A stretch of DNA of 64,000 nt from Cellvibrionaceae bacterium 1162T.S.0a.05 (GTDB taxonomy: Bacteria > Pseudomonadota > Gammaproteobacteria > Pseudomonadales > Cellvibrionaceae). The stretch spans positions 3,661,501 to 3,725,500 of the forward strand of contig LANB01000001.1 in assembly GCA_000964245.1 (NCBI GenBank), written 5' to 3'. This document shows positions 45,468 to 58,100 of the stretch, piece by piece. Under the pieces are notes generated by a model. The model saw only the letters and a program-made list of their open reading frames with translations. It made no database searches and was not told the origin of the DNA. How positions within the stretch are numbered: position 1 is the stretch's first letter; each line of letters begins with the position of its first letter. The translations under genes were made by a program, and so were the position numbers.

Positions 45468-47164
45468 AATTTACCCGGCTTTCAGATGTGTTTTGGAGCA
45501 CATCACCTAACCTCTACTATTTTGTCATTGTGCTGGGCTTGTTTTCGGGCTTGTTTTACGCATCTTTAATTCCTTTTATATTATATTCAACAGAATTAAT
45601 CGAGCTTGAACGCGTCGGTCTTCAGATCGATAATTTCAATTACTTCAATTCGCCAACTTCATACTTGGCGAAAATATTTCTGGCAACCTGCTTTGTCGTC
45701 ATTTTAATAAAGTCTCTTTCAGAATTCCTTGCAAACTATATTGCCAACAAGGCAATAATGAAGTATCGGATCGAATTCTATAAGCGTTTGGATCGTATGT
45801 CTCAATTAGATCTTGAGCGCATTGGGTATTCTAAAATTATTAATATAATGAATGTGGATATACCCATGATGGTCGCTGGCGCCATTATGCTACCTCTAAT
45901 ATGGTCGAATTCAATAACAGTTGTCGGTGTTCTTTCTTACCTTGTTTACCTTAATGCAAGTGTCTTTCTATTTATTCTGGTATGTCTTCTGGTTTCTGTT
46001 TTTTTTGTGTCAGCGACTATGCGCCTTTCGCGGCGATATTTTAAGAAATCACGAGATCAAAATGATCGTTTCCAGGAAGGCGTTAAAGGTTTGGTCTTGG
46101 GTTCAAAAGAATTGAAACTTGACAACAAGAAACGACTTCGTTTTATCGCGGAGGAATTGGTAGAGCCCGAAACAATAGCACTAAAAAGTAAATTAAAAGG
46201 CAATGCGATATGGGTATTCACCCAGAATGCTGGTGGGATGATTTCTTTCCTGGTTATAAGTGTTGTGATGTTTCATATTCCTTATGTGTATCACTTAACG
46301 AATCTTGAACTTTTTGGAATTGTTATCGCGCTTGTTTATCTTACAGGGCCAATCGGTGCAATATTAAATTCAATGGGGCCTATTCCCTCAGGGAAGGTGG
46401 GTCTTAGGAATATACGGGAATTTTATAATACAGAATTAAAGTATGAGCCATCAAGCCAAAAAGAAATCGATACAAAAATTGAAGCGATAGAAGTAAAGAA
46501 TATGAGCTTCAGCTACCCAATGAGACAAAACCGTTTTTCCTTGTTTGATATTAATGCAAGATTCGAAAGCGGAGAAGTCACATTTATAGTCGGCGGGAAT
46601 GGTTCCGGGAAGTCAACCTTGTCAAAGGTTTTATCTCTTCATTATCCACCAAATACAGGATCGGTAATTTATGGGGATAAGGAGATAAACGATGAGAACA
46701 TTGCTTGCGCGAGGCGAAATATTTCTGTTATCTACTCCGATTTTTATCTATTTCCGTGCCTGTATGAAGACTATGATCGAGAATTGATTAACGAATATAT
46801 GCAGCTTTTATCTCTGAGTGGGATAGTAGAAGTTAATGGCTCGCAATTCAGTACAACAAAACTTTCGGATGGTCAAAGGAAGAGAGTGGCGTTGCTGGCT
46901 CTGCTTCTTGAAAATAGACCAGTATGTATTTTTGACGAGTGGGCCGCGGATCAAGACCCGGAATTTAAAGATATATTTTATTTAAAAATACTTCCTATAT
47001 TGAAGGAGCAAGGGAAAATAGTCGTGGTTATTACACACGATGATCGTTATTTTTCATGCGCAGACTCTTTGGTGGAAATGGAGCAAGGACGGATAAAGAG
47101 ATTTACGAGGAATAAAGTAGCCAGTATTACAAGCACTTTAGAAGAAAGCTTGGTGGAAGGATGA
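45464..47164 (+). CDS. Cyclic-peptide/siderophore ABC exporter (PvdE/SyrD-like)
   Basis: A 566-residue half-transporter. Six membrane helices precede an ATPase domain with Walker A GGNGSGKSTLSK (about residues 377-388), signature KLSDGQRKR, Walker B VCIFDEWAADQDPEF and H-loop VITHDD. The DEWAADQDP form of Walker B is typical of PvdE/SyrD exporters. It should move the acylated peptide to the periplasm, where the PvdQ-like enzyme works. It starts at TTG overlapping the acylase stop (TTGA), so translation is coupled, and the NRPS begins 7 bp later. Confidence 0.92.
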   Translation: MKFTRLSDVFWSTSPNLYYFVIVLGLFSGLFYASLIPFILYSTELIELERVGLQIDNFNYFNSPTSYLAKIFLATCFVVILIKSLSEFLANYIANKAIMKYRIEFYKRLDRMSQLDLERIGYSKIINIMNVDIPMMVAGAIMLPLIWSNSITVVGVLSYLVYLNASVFLFILVCLLVSVFFVSATMRLSRRYFKKSRDQNDRFQEGVKGLVLGSKELKLDNKKRLRFIAEELVEPETIALKSKLKGNAIWVFTQNAGGMISFLVISVVMFHIPYVYHLTNLELFGIVIALVYLTGPIGAILNSMGPIPSGKVGLRNIREFYNTELKYEPSSQKEIDTKIEAIEVKNMSFSYPMRQNRFSLFDINARFESGEVTFIVGGNGSGKSTLSKVLSLHYPPNTGSVIYGDKEINDENIACARRNISVIYSDFYLFPCLYEDYDRELINEYMQLLSLSGIVEVNGSQFSTTKLSDGQRKRVALLALLLENRPVCIFDEWAADQDPEFKDIFYLKILPILKEQGKIVVVITHDDRYFSCADSLVEMEQGRIKRFTRNKVASITSTLEESLVEG

Positions 47165-47171
47165 GTTTTCT

Positions 47172-49100
47172 ATGAAGACTATAGTAGAGGCCCTTGTGCA
47201 TCGTGCAAAATATGAAGAACATAAAGATGCATTTACTTTTCTAGACGATAGTGGAGAAGTTGAGTATGTGCAGTTCTCAGCCCTTGAGACACAGGTAAAA
47301 GAAATAGCAAAAGGTATACTCGCGCACGCTAGCCCAGGTGAGCCAGTTATTATTCTCTTTCCGCAGGGTCTCGAATATATTCGCGCCTTTCTGGCTTGTA
47401 TGTACGCGGGGGTAGTCGCTGTACCTCTTTACCCGCCACAGAGCACAAAGAACATAGATAGAGTTAAGCTGGTTGCGAAAGATTGTGGCGCGGTCCATGC
47501 CTTGGCAGCGAATGACGTTAAGGAGTTAATCCGAAAAACGTTGCCAGATTTAAAGGTATTAACGCTTGAAGACGCTATTAACGGTGTTAAAGACATATGT
47601 TTGGTAGAGGTAAACCCCAGCGATACAGCGTTTGTACAATATACCTCTGGTTCTACGGGTGACCCCAAAGGCGTTGTTGTTACTCATGGCAATATTGTTG
47701 CAAACCTGGAGTCTTTGCAGGAAGCAACGCTCTGTTCCTCTAGTGATATCTTCTGTAACTGGCTGCCTTTATTTCACGATCTGGGGTTGGTTAATACCGT
47801 TTTGCTACCAATTTATTTGGGCGCTCATTCAATTCATTTGTCTCCAGCTCGATTTATTCGCAGGCCCGCTACCTGGTTAGAAGCAATCAGTCATTACAAG
47901 GCCACTATTTGTGGCGCGCCGAATTTTGCTTTTGACTACTGTGTCAAGCGTATCCGTGTGGACAGTGTCGATTTTGATCTTTCAAGTTGGCGTATCGCTT
48001 TTAATGCCGCAGAACCTGTTAAGGCCGATACATTGATGGAGTTCGCGCGGGTTTTTGAGCCACATGGCTTTGCAATGTCCGCGTTTTACCCAAGTTATGG
48101 TATGGCAGAAGCTACTGTATTTATAGCTGGTGGCAGGCCCGATGATCATCCATCTATCAAGAAATTTAACGAAAAAGACCTAAAACTGCATAAGGTTGGC
48201 CTGGTTAAGGGAAACCAGAAAGCCTTAACCCTTGTGTCGTGTGGAAGACCACAAAGTAACCACCGAATCGAAATAGTTTGCCCAAAGACCCGCCAGGTTC
48301 TAAGTGAAAATAGCGTGGGAGAGATATGGTTTTCTGGCCCAAGTGTCGCAAAAGAGTATTGGGGAAAAGCGTCTGATAGCCGGGAAATATTCAAAGCAAA
48401 ACTTGATGGGCAGGATAGGGCCTACCTTAAGACGGGTGATTTGGGTTTTATTCACAAAGGCGAATTATTCGTCACTGGTCGAATTAAGGATGTCATTATT
48501 GTCAATGGGGTAAATTATTACCCGAGTGATATCGAACACCTTGTTTACAAGGCTAGTAAGGGTTTGGTTGAAAATGGTGGCGTCGCTTTTGAATATGAAA
48601 ACCAGGCAGTGGCTGTCTACGAGGTAGAGAAAAAGCACCTTAAAAATATCGATTTCGAAAAAGCTAGTAGCTCAATTCAAACAGAAATCTATGAGTTCTT
48701 CGGAATAATGCTAGGGGATATTGTCTTTATTCCTGCACGAAGTCTAAGCAGGACCTCCAGTGGTAAAGTTCAAAGGGGGTTAACAAAAAAGCAGTATGCT
48801 TCCGAAGGTTTGCAAATTCTTTACAGTCAAAAAACGTCAAAAGATCGAGACCTGGTTTCGCCATCACTTGAAGAGATGGAGATTTCAAATAGGTTGGTTG
48901 ACCTATGGAAAGAAGAGTTTAATGAAGAAGAAATCGGATTGGATGACAGCTTTATTCAGCTTGGTGGAAACTCGATTTTTGCAACCCGTATATTACACTA
49001 CATCGAGGCCGAGTGGGGTAAGGAAATAACGATCAAGGATTTATTTGAAAATCCAAATATAAATCTACTTTCTCGTAAAATATCGGGTGCCAAAACAAAA
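47172..49100 (+). other. Lipoinitiation unit: fatty acyl-AMP ligase plus carrier domain
   Basis: The adenylating part has QYTSGSTGDPKG (core A3), PLFHDLGLVN and the hinge/Lys region SRTSSGKVQRG. The FAAL-type features, rather than CoA-ligase features, include LSPARFIRRPATWLEAIS. It activates a free fatty acid as acyl-AMP and loads it on the adjacent carrier (LGGNSIFATRIL), so that C1 joins the acyl chain to residue 1. This is the same opening logic as in PvdL of pyoverdine synthesis. Chain length cannot be read. Confidence 0.85.
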
Positions 49101-52100
49101 CAAATCACCATTGATGCTGGCGCGGCGTACTGTAATAAACTTTCTTTTTCGCAGCAAGCGCTTTGGACTCAAATTGAACTTAGTGGTAGCGGCCAGCATT
49201 ATCACAATCATATGGCTTATCTCCTGGAGGGAGAGCTAAATAAGGTTGCTCTCGAAATGGCATTTCAGGAAATCGTCAATCGTCATAGTATATTGACAAC
49301 CTGTATCATTAAGAATGATAGGGGTGAACCCCAGTCGCACTTAAAGCGCTGTAAACAATTCAAGATTCAATATGTTTCGCTGGATTCGTCGTCTAAACAA
49401 GACAATGACGATCGCAGTGAGTTTCTTATTAAGGAAAATATCGGAACCGCGTTCGATCTGAGTTCTGACTGTATGCTACGTGTTCTGCTTATAAGGAAAG
49501 CGACGAATAAGTATTTACTCTCCGTTTGTCTACACCATATTGCCAGTGATGGTTGGTCGGTTTCAATCCTTTTGAATGAGCTAAACCGGCTTTACTTATC
49601 GTATATAAATGGTGACCTGCCTCTAACACTTGAGCCACTACAAATACAGTATTCAGACTATGTTAGGTGGCAGGCTCAATACCTGGACGATAGACGGGTC
49701 GAAGCTTGCTTTGAGCATTGGAAAAAACAATTACAGAACGCACCTGAAATACATTCTCTACCACTGGATAAAGTGCGGCCACAAATCCAGACCTTTGAAG
49801 GTAAAACATTTGTAGAGACGCTTGATAAAGATCTTGTTAGTCATTTAAAGAGTGCCTGTAAAACGTCAAATGCAACGGTTTTCGAGGCACTTTATACCGC
49901 CTTTGCAGTATTGCTTGGTCGATGGGGGTATTCGAAAGATATAGTGATCGGTACCCCGGTCGCAAATCGTCGCATATCCGAGATATCTAACCTGGTCGGC
50001 TTTTTTGTTAACGTCCTGGTGCTGCGATGCGATTTGGCCGGTGCCCCAACATTCAATACTCTGTTGACATCTGCGCGCAAGTACCTAACAGAAGCTTTTG
50101 ATAATCAGGATCTTCCTTTTGATGTCCTTGTTGAGCGTTTATGTCCAACGCGGCATACATCCTATAACCCTCTTGTTCAGGTTATGTTGGTTCTTCAAGA
50201 TAGCGAAAACAACAAGCTTGACCTCTATGGCTTGAAAACGCGGGAATATGAAATTGATAGTGGCTATTCAAAATATGATTTGAGCTTGAATATTGTCGAG
50301 CAAGGAAATCAGTTTAAACTCGACTGGGAGTTTAATTCTGATATTTTTCATGAATCCAGTATAAAGCAATTGGCGGCATGCTTTAGAACGCTATTAAAGT
50401 CGCTATTGGACAATCCGGATGCAAATGTATATGAACTCAATTTGCTCGATGATCGTTTCTTTGAGGGCAACCAAAAAGGGTTGCACTTTGCTAGCGTGGA
50501 ATATTCAGGTGTCCCGCATGCACACGCTCAATTTGAACAACAGGTTGTCAGCCATCCGCAGAAGGTGGCGATTGAGTTTGCTGATGAAAGCGGGACATTA
50601 ACCTACAGTCAGCTGAACTTCAAAGCCAATCAACTGGCAAATTATCTCAAGCATGAAAGACAGCTAGAGCCGAATTTGCTGATTGGCGTATATCTTGCGC
50701 GTTCGTGTGATTTGCTTGTATCGCTGTTAGCCATATCAAAAATTGGCTGCGCATATTTGCCTTTAGACCCCGATAATCCGGAAGAACGGATTCGGTTTAT
50801 CGTAGAAGATGCAAAGCCACAGACAGTTATTACAACTAAGGATTTCAGTAACAATACTGGACTTCAGTGCAGCCGGGTCATTGAAATAGATGACTTAAAT
50901 ATCCGGGAAAGAATTGACCAGCTTGACTCAAGTAACCTTGCTTTGGAAAAAGGCCAGCTAAAGCCTGACGATTTGGTCTATGTAATCTATACATCAGGTT
51001 CAAGTGGTCAGCCTAAAGGTGTCATGGTAGAACACCGTTCACTTGTTAATTTAATGTGTTCTGATATCAGGTGTTTTGGTTTTTCAGAAGAGAGCAAGGT
51101 GTTGCTACCGCTGTCTTTAGCTTTCGATGCGGGTAATGGTTATTTTTGGAGTGCTTTGAGTGCGGGCTGTACGCTGTGTCTATCAGATGCCAGGTCTGAT
51201 TTATTTTCAACCATTCAAAATAAATGCATTAGCCATGCGATATTTCCTTCTTCCTTGTTGAGCGCTCAGGTCGGTAAACCTGGGGCTACGCTAAAAGTTT
51301 TAATTTCCGGTGGTGATCAGTGTGATGAGCGCATACTTGGGCGATTGGATAATGGAACACGTTACTTCAACGTTTATGGGCCTACAGAAGCGACTGTCAC
51401 CACAACAGTCAGTGAAGTACACGCTGGTGAACCGGTTAATATCGGTAAACCCATCAGTAATGTTCAAGTCTATGTTCTCGATGAGTTTTGTAAGCAAGTT
51501 CCTCCAGGTGTAGCGGGGGAGTTGTATATCGGTGGCGCAGGCCTGGCTCGCGGTTATTTAAACCGCGAAGCCTTAACCGCCGAAAAGTTTATTGCCAATC
51601 CCTTTTACGATGAGGGTGATCCGCACAGCAGTCCACGTTTATACAAAACCGGTGACCTGGCTCGCTGGTTAACAGATGAAAAAGGCAGACCGACGAACCT
51701 GGTGTTTTTGGGCAGGATCGATCATCAGGTCAAAATCCGTGGCTTCCGTATTGAGTTGGGTGAGATAGAACATGCGCTTAACCAGCATGCAGAGGTTAAA
51801 GATGCGCTGGTCGTAGCAAAGAATGTTATAAAAGACGGTTCCGCAAGTGATAAACGTCTGGTCGCCTATCTGGTTTCAGAAAAAGCCGCCGCCGATGACA
51901 CGTTTGCACAAAACCTGAATACAGAACTGCGACAGGCCTTATCCAAAGTTTTACCGGAACACATGCTGCCAGCAAGCTATGTGTACCTGGATGCATTCCC
52001 CCTCACGCCGAACGGCAAGATCGATCGCAAAGCCTTACCAGAAGTGGAAGGTATTGTCTCCGAGGTTACGTATGTTGCACCGCGCACCGAAACAGAACAG

Positions 52101-55100
52101 CAACTTGTTGCCATCTGGCAGGAAGTACTGGGCGTTGAACGTGTTGGCATTCACGATAATTTTTTCCATCTGGGTGGCCACTCCTTACTGGTTATTCAGG
52201 TCCTGTCGCGCTTGCAAAAGTTAAAGCTGAACCTGCATGCACGGGAGTTTTTCAGCACGCCGGTGTTGCATGAACTGGCTGCGGTCATTGATAAGGCCGA
52301 ACAACAAATTCTTTTCCATGCACCGGAGAATAAAATCCCGCAAGATTGCGAACACATCACACCCGACTTATTACCACTTATAGATTTAAGTCAAAGTGAG
52401 ATCGATGACATTGTCAGTCAGGCCGAAGGTGGTGTGAGTAACGTGCAGGATATTTATCCGCTGGCCCCCTTGCAGGAAGGCATCCTGTTCCATCATATGA
52501 TGGTCGAAGAGGGCGGTGACCCGTACATCATGCCAGCCTTGTTCGAAGTGAAGGGTAAGGCCACACTCGACAATTTACTCACCGCCTTGCAAAAAATCAT
52601 TGATCGTCACGATGTGTTGCGTACCGCGATTTTATGGAAAGGCTTACCGCAAGCCGTTCAGCTGGTTCATAAAAAAGTCAGTTTGCCCGTCACCTGGCCT
52701 GTCATTCCTGAAGGGGAAACACCGCGTCATTTTATGGAAAATCTCTGTGCGCCAGACAGTCAGCGTATGGATTTACAGGCACCCTGTCTATTGCAGCTCA
52801 GTATTAGTAAAGACAGTATTGCCGAAGACAGCGATGCACAAACGTATTTAGTTTTATTACAACTGCATCACGTAGTCTCTGACCATGTGGGTCTGGAACT
52901 GATCCAGCAAGAGTTGATGACCTTAATGTCCAATATGGACAGCGTGCTCGACACACCGCTGGCCTATCGCGAGTTTGTTGCCCATACCCATCATCAGGCG
53001 CGCACGCACAATGCCGAAGACTTTTTCAAAAACATGCTGGGCGATGTGGAAGATGCGAGTCTGCCTTTTGGATTAAGTGATGTGCAGGGCGATGGCAGTC
53101 GCATTGTTGAACAAAAAGCCGCTGTGCCTGCAAAGCTGTGCAAACAGATTCGCCAACTCAGCCAGCAGCAGGGCATCAGTCCGGCGAGTTTTTTCCATGC
53201 AGTTTGGGGCATGGTCGTGGGCGCGTGCAGTGGTCGTGAAGATCCGGTTTTTGGTACCGTTATGTCAGGGCGCTTGCAAGGCACGGCCGGTGCCGAACGC
53301 ATGCTGGGGACCTTTATTAACACCTTGCCGTTTCGCATCAAACTCGCCTCATCGGCCCGCGAGCTTGTGGAAGAGGTGCATCAAAACCTGAGCGCACTGA
53401 TTGATTACGAACAAAGTTCCTTGACGCTTGCACAAAGCTGCAGCGGTTTATCGCCGGATGCAACCTTATTCAGTGCCTTACTCAATTATCGTCACTCTGT
53501 AACGTCCAGTCATGACATGGCAGGCAGTGAACTGTTTGAGAACCTGAGTTTGTTGCAAGGCCATGAGCGCACCAACTATCCCTTCTGTTTATCGGTGGAT
53601 GACCTGGGTGATGGCTTTGAACTGGATGTCCAGGTCGACAAGTCCGTGGATGTCTCCCGCGTCGTTGCCTACTTGCAGGAAGCGATTGCGAACCTCGTGT
53701 TGGCCTTGAAAGAAAACAACAACGCACCCATATCCAAAATCACAATACTGCCCGAAAATGAAAAAAAAACACTATTAAAAGACTGCAATGCAACAGATAC
53801 CGACTACCCACAAGACCTTTGCATCCATGCACTGTTCGAAGCTCAGGTTGAGAAAAACCCTGAACACATTGCCGTGGTGTTTGAACAGGAAAACGGTGAG
53901 TCGGAAAGTTTAAGCTACGCACAGTTAAACAAGCGGGCAAATCAACTTGCACATTATTTGCGTCAGGAAAAAGCCGTTGGGCCCGAGACCCTGGTGGGCC
54001 TTTGCGTAGAGCGCTCACTCGATATGGTGATTGGCATTCTGGGTATATTGAAAGCCGGCGGTGCCTACGTGCCGCTTGATCCAGATTATCCGCCAGCGCG
54101 TTTGCACTACATGTTAGAGGATGCGCAGTTAACGACGGTACTCACTCAAAAAAGTGTGCTTGAAAAAACGGCGATAGATCCCGCGCGTGCACTGTGTCTG
54201 GATGATGAAAAACTTGTGCAGGAACTGCAAGTCCAGTCGACAGAGAATCCACACAAGGAAGACACACTACTCACAGCGCAACATCTCGCCTATGTTATTT
54301 ACACCTCGGGATCAACAGGCCAACCCAAGGGCGTAATGATTGAGCATCGCAGTACAGTAGCCTTGTTAAGCTGGAGCCAAACAGTTTTTGCGGATGACCT
54401 GTCAGCGGTATTGGCTTCAACCTCAATCTGTTTTGACCTCTCGGTTTTTGAACTGTTTGCACCGCTGAGTGCCGGTGGCCAAATTATTCTGGTCAACAAT
54501 ATTTTAAGCTTATTGAAAAACAAAACGTTTAATCAGCGTGTCTCGCTGATTAATACTGTGCCCTCGGCGGCACGCACACTCCTGCAGGAAAATGCCATTC
54601 CCACCGGTGTTAACACCCTGAACCTGGCCGGTGAGCCACTTTCACAAACACTGGTAGAAGCGCTATACACGGCCGGTGTAAAAAACGTTTTTGATTTATA
54701 CGGGCCCTCGGAAGACACCACGTATTCCACCTTTGCCAAACGCTTGCCCGGCCACCCCGCAACAATCGGTAAACCGATTAGCAACACCCGGGTTTATCTT
54801 TTACAGCCCTCGGGAACATTGTCCATCAGCGGTGCCAGCGGCGAGTTGTATATTGGTGGCGCAGGCCTGGCTCGCGGTTATTTAAACCGTGAAGCTTTAA
54901 CCGCCGAAAAGTTTATTGCCAATCCCTTTTACGATGAAAGTGATCCGCACAGCAGCCCACGTTTATACAAAACCGGTGACCTGGCTCGCTGGTTAACAGA
55001 TGACAAAGGCAGGCCGACGAACCTGGCGTTTTTGGGAAGAATCGATCATCAGGTCAAAATCCGTGGCTTCCGTATTGAGTTGGGTGAGATAGAACATGCG

Positions 55101-58100
55101 CTTAACCAGCATGCAGAGGTTAAAGATGCGCTGGTCGTAGCAAAGAATGTTATAAAAGACGGTTCCGCAAGTGATAAACGTCTGGTCGCCTATCTGGTTT
55201 CAGAAAAAGCCGCCGCCGATGACACGTTTGCACAAAACCTGAATACAGAACTGCGACTGGCCTTATCCAAAGTTTTACCCGAACACATGCTGCCAGCAAG
55301 CTATGTGTACCTAGATGCGTTCCCCCTCACGCCGAACGGCAAGATCGATCGGAAAGCCTTACCGGAAGCAGACGGTATTGCCTCAGGTGTGGACTATGTT
55401 GCACCGCGCACCGAAACAGAACAGCAACTTGCCGCGATCTGGCAGGAAGTGCTGGGGGTCGAACGTGTTGGCATTCACGATAATTTTTTCCATCTGGGTG
55501 GCCACTCTTTACTCGCTACAAGATTGGTTTCGATAATAAATCAGAGATTTGGAAAATCCATTTCGTTGAAAACTATATTTGAAAAACCTGTAATCAAAGA
55601 GCTTGTAAAAAATATTGATGATCATGGAAATCAGGAACGTATCAGTCAAATTAAGCGAAATAACCTGAAATCCAGCCTTAGCTCCTTTGCGCAACAACGA
55701 TTATGGTTGCTCGACAAGATAGACGGTGGGAGTCAGCACTACAACATTCCATCAGTGTTAGAGTTGATTGGGGAAGTAAATCAATATGCCGTCAACTATG
55801 CTTTCACCGAAATACTTCGTCAGCACGAAAGTTTGCGTTCTTGTTTTCAAGAGAATGATCAAGGTGAATTAATTCAAGTTGTGCAGTCGCATACCCGCTT
55901 CAATATCGAGGTAACTTACCTGGATAAGATCGATAGCTCAAAGAAAGAGCAGCTACAAAATACGATAATCAAAGAGTTTATAGGAAAACCCTTTAACCTT
56001 GAGCGGGATTTAATGCTACGTGCCCACCTGATTAAAGTATCTGAAAGTCATTATTTTCTTCTTGTGAATATGCACCATATTGCAAGTGACGGCTGGTCAG
56101 CTTCTATATTAATAAAACAGTTTTGCCAATTTTATACGGCTTATTTAAATGGGGAGAAGAGCGCTAACAACGAGCTGGAAATACAGTATTCCGATTATGC
56201 GCTTTGGCAAAGACAGTACCTAAGTGGAGTCGCCTATAAACGCGAAATGCAATATTGGGAAGTGCAGCTGGCGGGCTTGCCTGAAATACACGGACTTAAA
56301 TTGGATAAGCCTCGCCCTGATATACAAACATTTTCGGGGTCGGTAGAGACATATGTCCTCAATGAAACAACAACCTCCTCTCTTAGAGATTTGTGTAAGA
56401 GGGAAAATGTCACTCTATTCATAAGTTTGCATGCTGTATTTTCTATCTTTTTGTCTCGTTATAGCAATGAAACAGATATTGTGATGGGAACCCCAATAGC
56501 AAACAGAAATCAAAGGGAAGTTGAAAATTTAATCGGATTTTTTGTTAATACGCTGGTTTTAAGAAGCTCGTTGGATGGAAATATGAACTTTCTATCTGCG
56601 CTTAATCAAAGTAAAAGCATACTCGTAGATGCATATTCCAACCAGAATATTCCCTTCGAAAAGATAGTTGAAAAAATAAAACCGAAGAGGGCGCTTGGTT
56701 ACAATCCTCTTTGTCAGATCATGCTGGTATTAAATCAGGATCAGGAAACGTTATTAGATATCCCGGGTCTGGAGATTAGCCCTTGTAATTTGCCATCGAC
56801 CACCGCTAAGTATGACTTATCTCTTAATGTGACTGAAACAGGAAATAGATTAAGTATTGATTGGGAGTATAACAGCGATATTTTCTCAGAGGTTACGATA
56901 AGAAATATGCAAATGCATTTTGCTAATCTTATTGAATCTCTACTTGCTCGCCCTCAAGACAATATTTACTCAGTAAGTATGTTAGGTGTTTCGGAGCGCC
57001 GAAGAATTATTAAAGAATTCAATTCAAACACAAGAAGCTTTCCCGGGGATAAGTGTTTCAACGAGGTTTTTGAGGAGCAGGCGCGTAGCACCCCGAAAAA
57101 TATCGCCATTGTTCATGTCAGCGATAGAGGTGAAGTTCAAGAAACTACATACGAGGAGTTGAATGCGCGTGCTAATCAACTCTCTCACTTTCTGATAAAG
57201 CAGAGAGGTGTTAAATCAGGTGACTTGATTGGAATTTTCCTGGATCGATCTGCGAATATGGTCGTGGCGCTATTGGCTGTTTTAAAAGCGGGAGCAGCTT
57301 ATGTACCGCTGGATCCAGATTATCCAAAATCACGCCTGGATTATATGTTAAAGGATGCTGATCTTTCTATCGTATTAACTACAATGAATTTTCAAGAGTC
57401 TGGAAAAATATTCAGCGATAAGGAAAGCCCCTACAGTTTATTGTGTCTAGATGATGAAAAAACGCTGACTGCATTGAGAACTTTTCCTGAGTCAAATGTT
57501 TCCAGCTCTGAGGTTGGGCTAAGCTCGAATGATCTGGCCTATGTGATCTATACCTCTGGATCAACTGGACAGCCGAAGGGTGTGATGGTTGAGCACAGAA
57601 GCCTGGTTAATCTGTTTTCGGGGCTGGTCGAAAAGCACGGTATCACAGAAAATGATTCAATGCCCTTTCTTGCTTCCTTTGCTTTCGATATCGCTATTTT
57701 TGAATTGTTTCTTCCGCTAATGTCAGGAGGCAGGACATATATAGTTAGTCGAGAGCTCATGCTGGATTTGTCGTTCTTGTCGGAAGCGTTGCAGCATTGC
57801 ACCTTGCTTCATGCTGTTCCAGCGTTAATGTCTGAAATTGTCGAGCATAAAAAAGAAAATATTTCATCACATCCTAAAATTAGAAAGTTGTTTGTTGGTG
57901 GAGATAAAGTGTCTGCGCGTCTGGTTGACAGAATGAAAAGCACTTTTGAAAAGGCTCAAGTATTCGAATTGTACGGCCCCACTGAAGCTACAATATTGAG
58001 TACAAGCAAAAACACATTGGATAGAAAGTTGGGCGAGACAGCTTCTGTAATAGGAAGTGGGTTGGCAAACACCGCTCTTTATGTGTTTGGCACTCAGGCT

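Noticed and set aside
52994-53341. 115-codon minus-strand frame inside the NRPS
   Set aside because: Antiparallel shadow of the C2 domain in GC-richer DNA; no independent motif or ribosome site.
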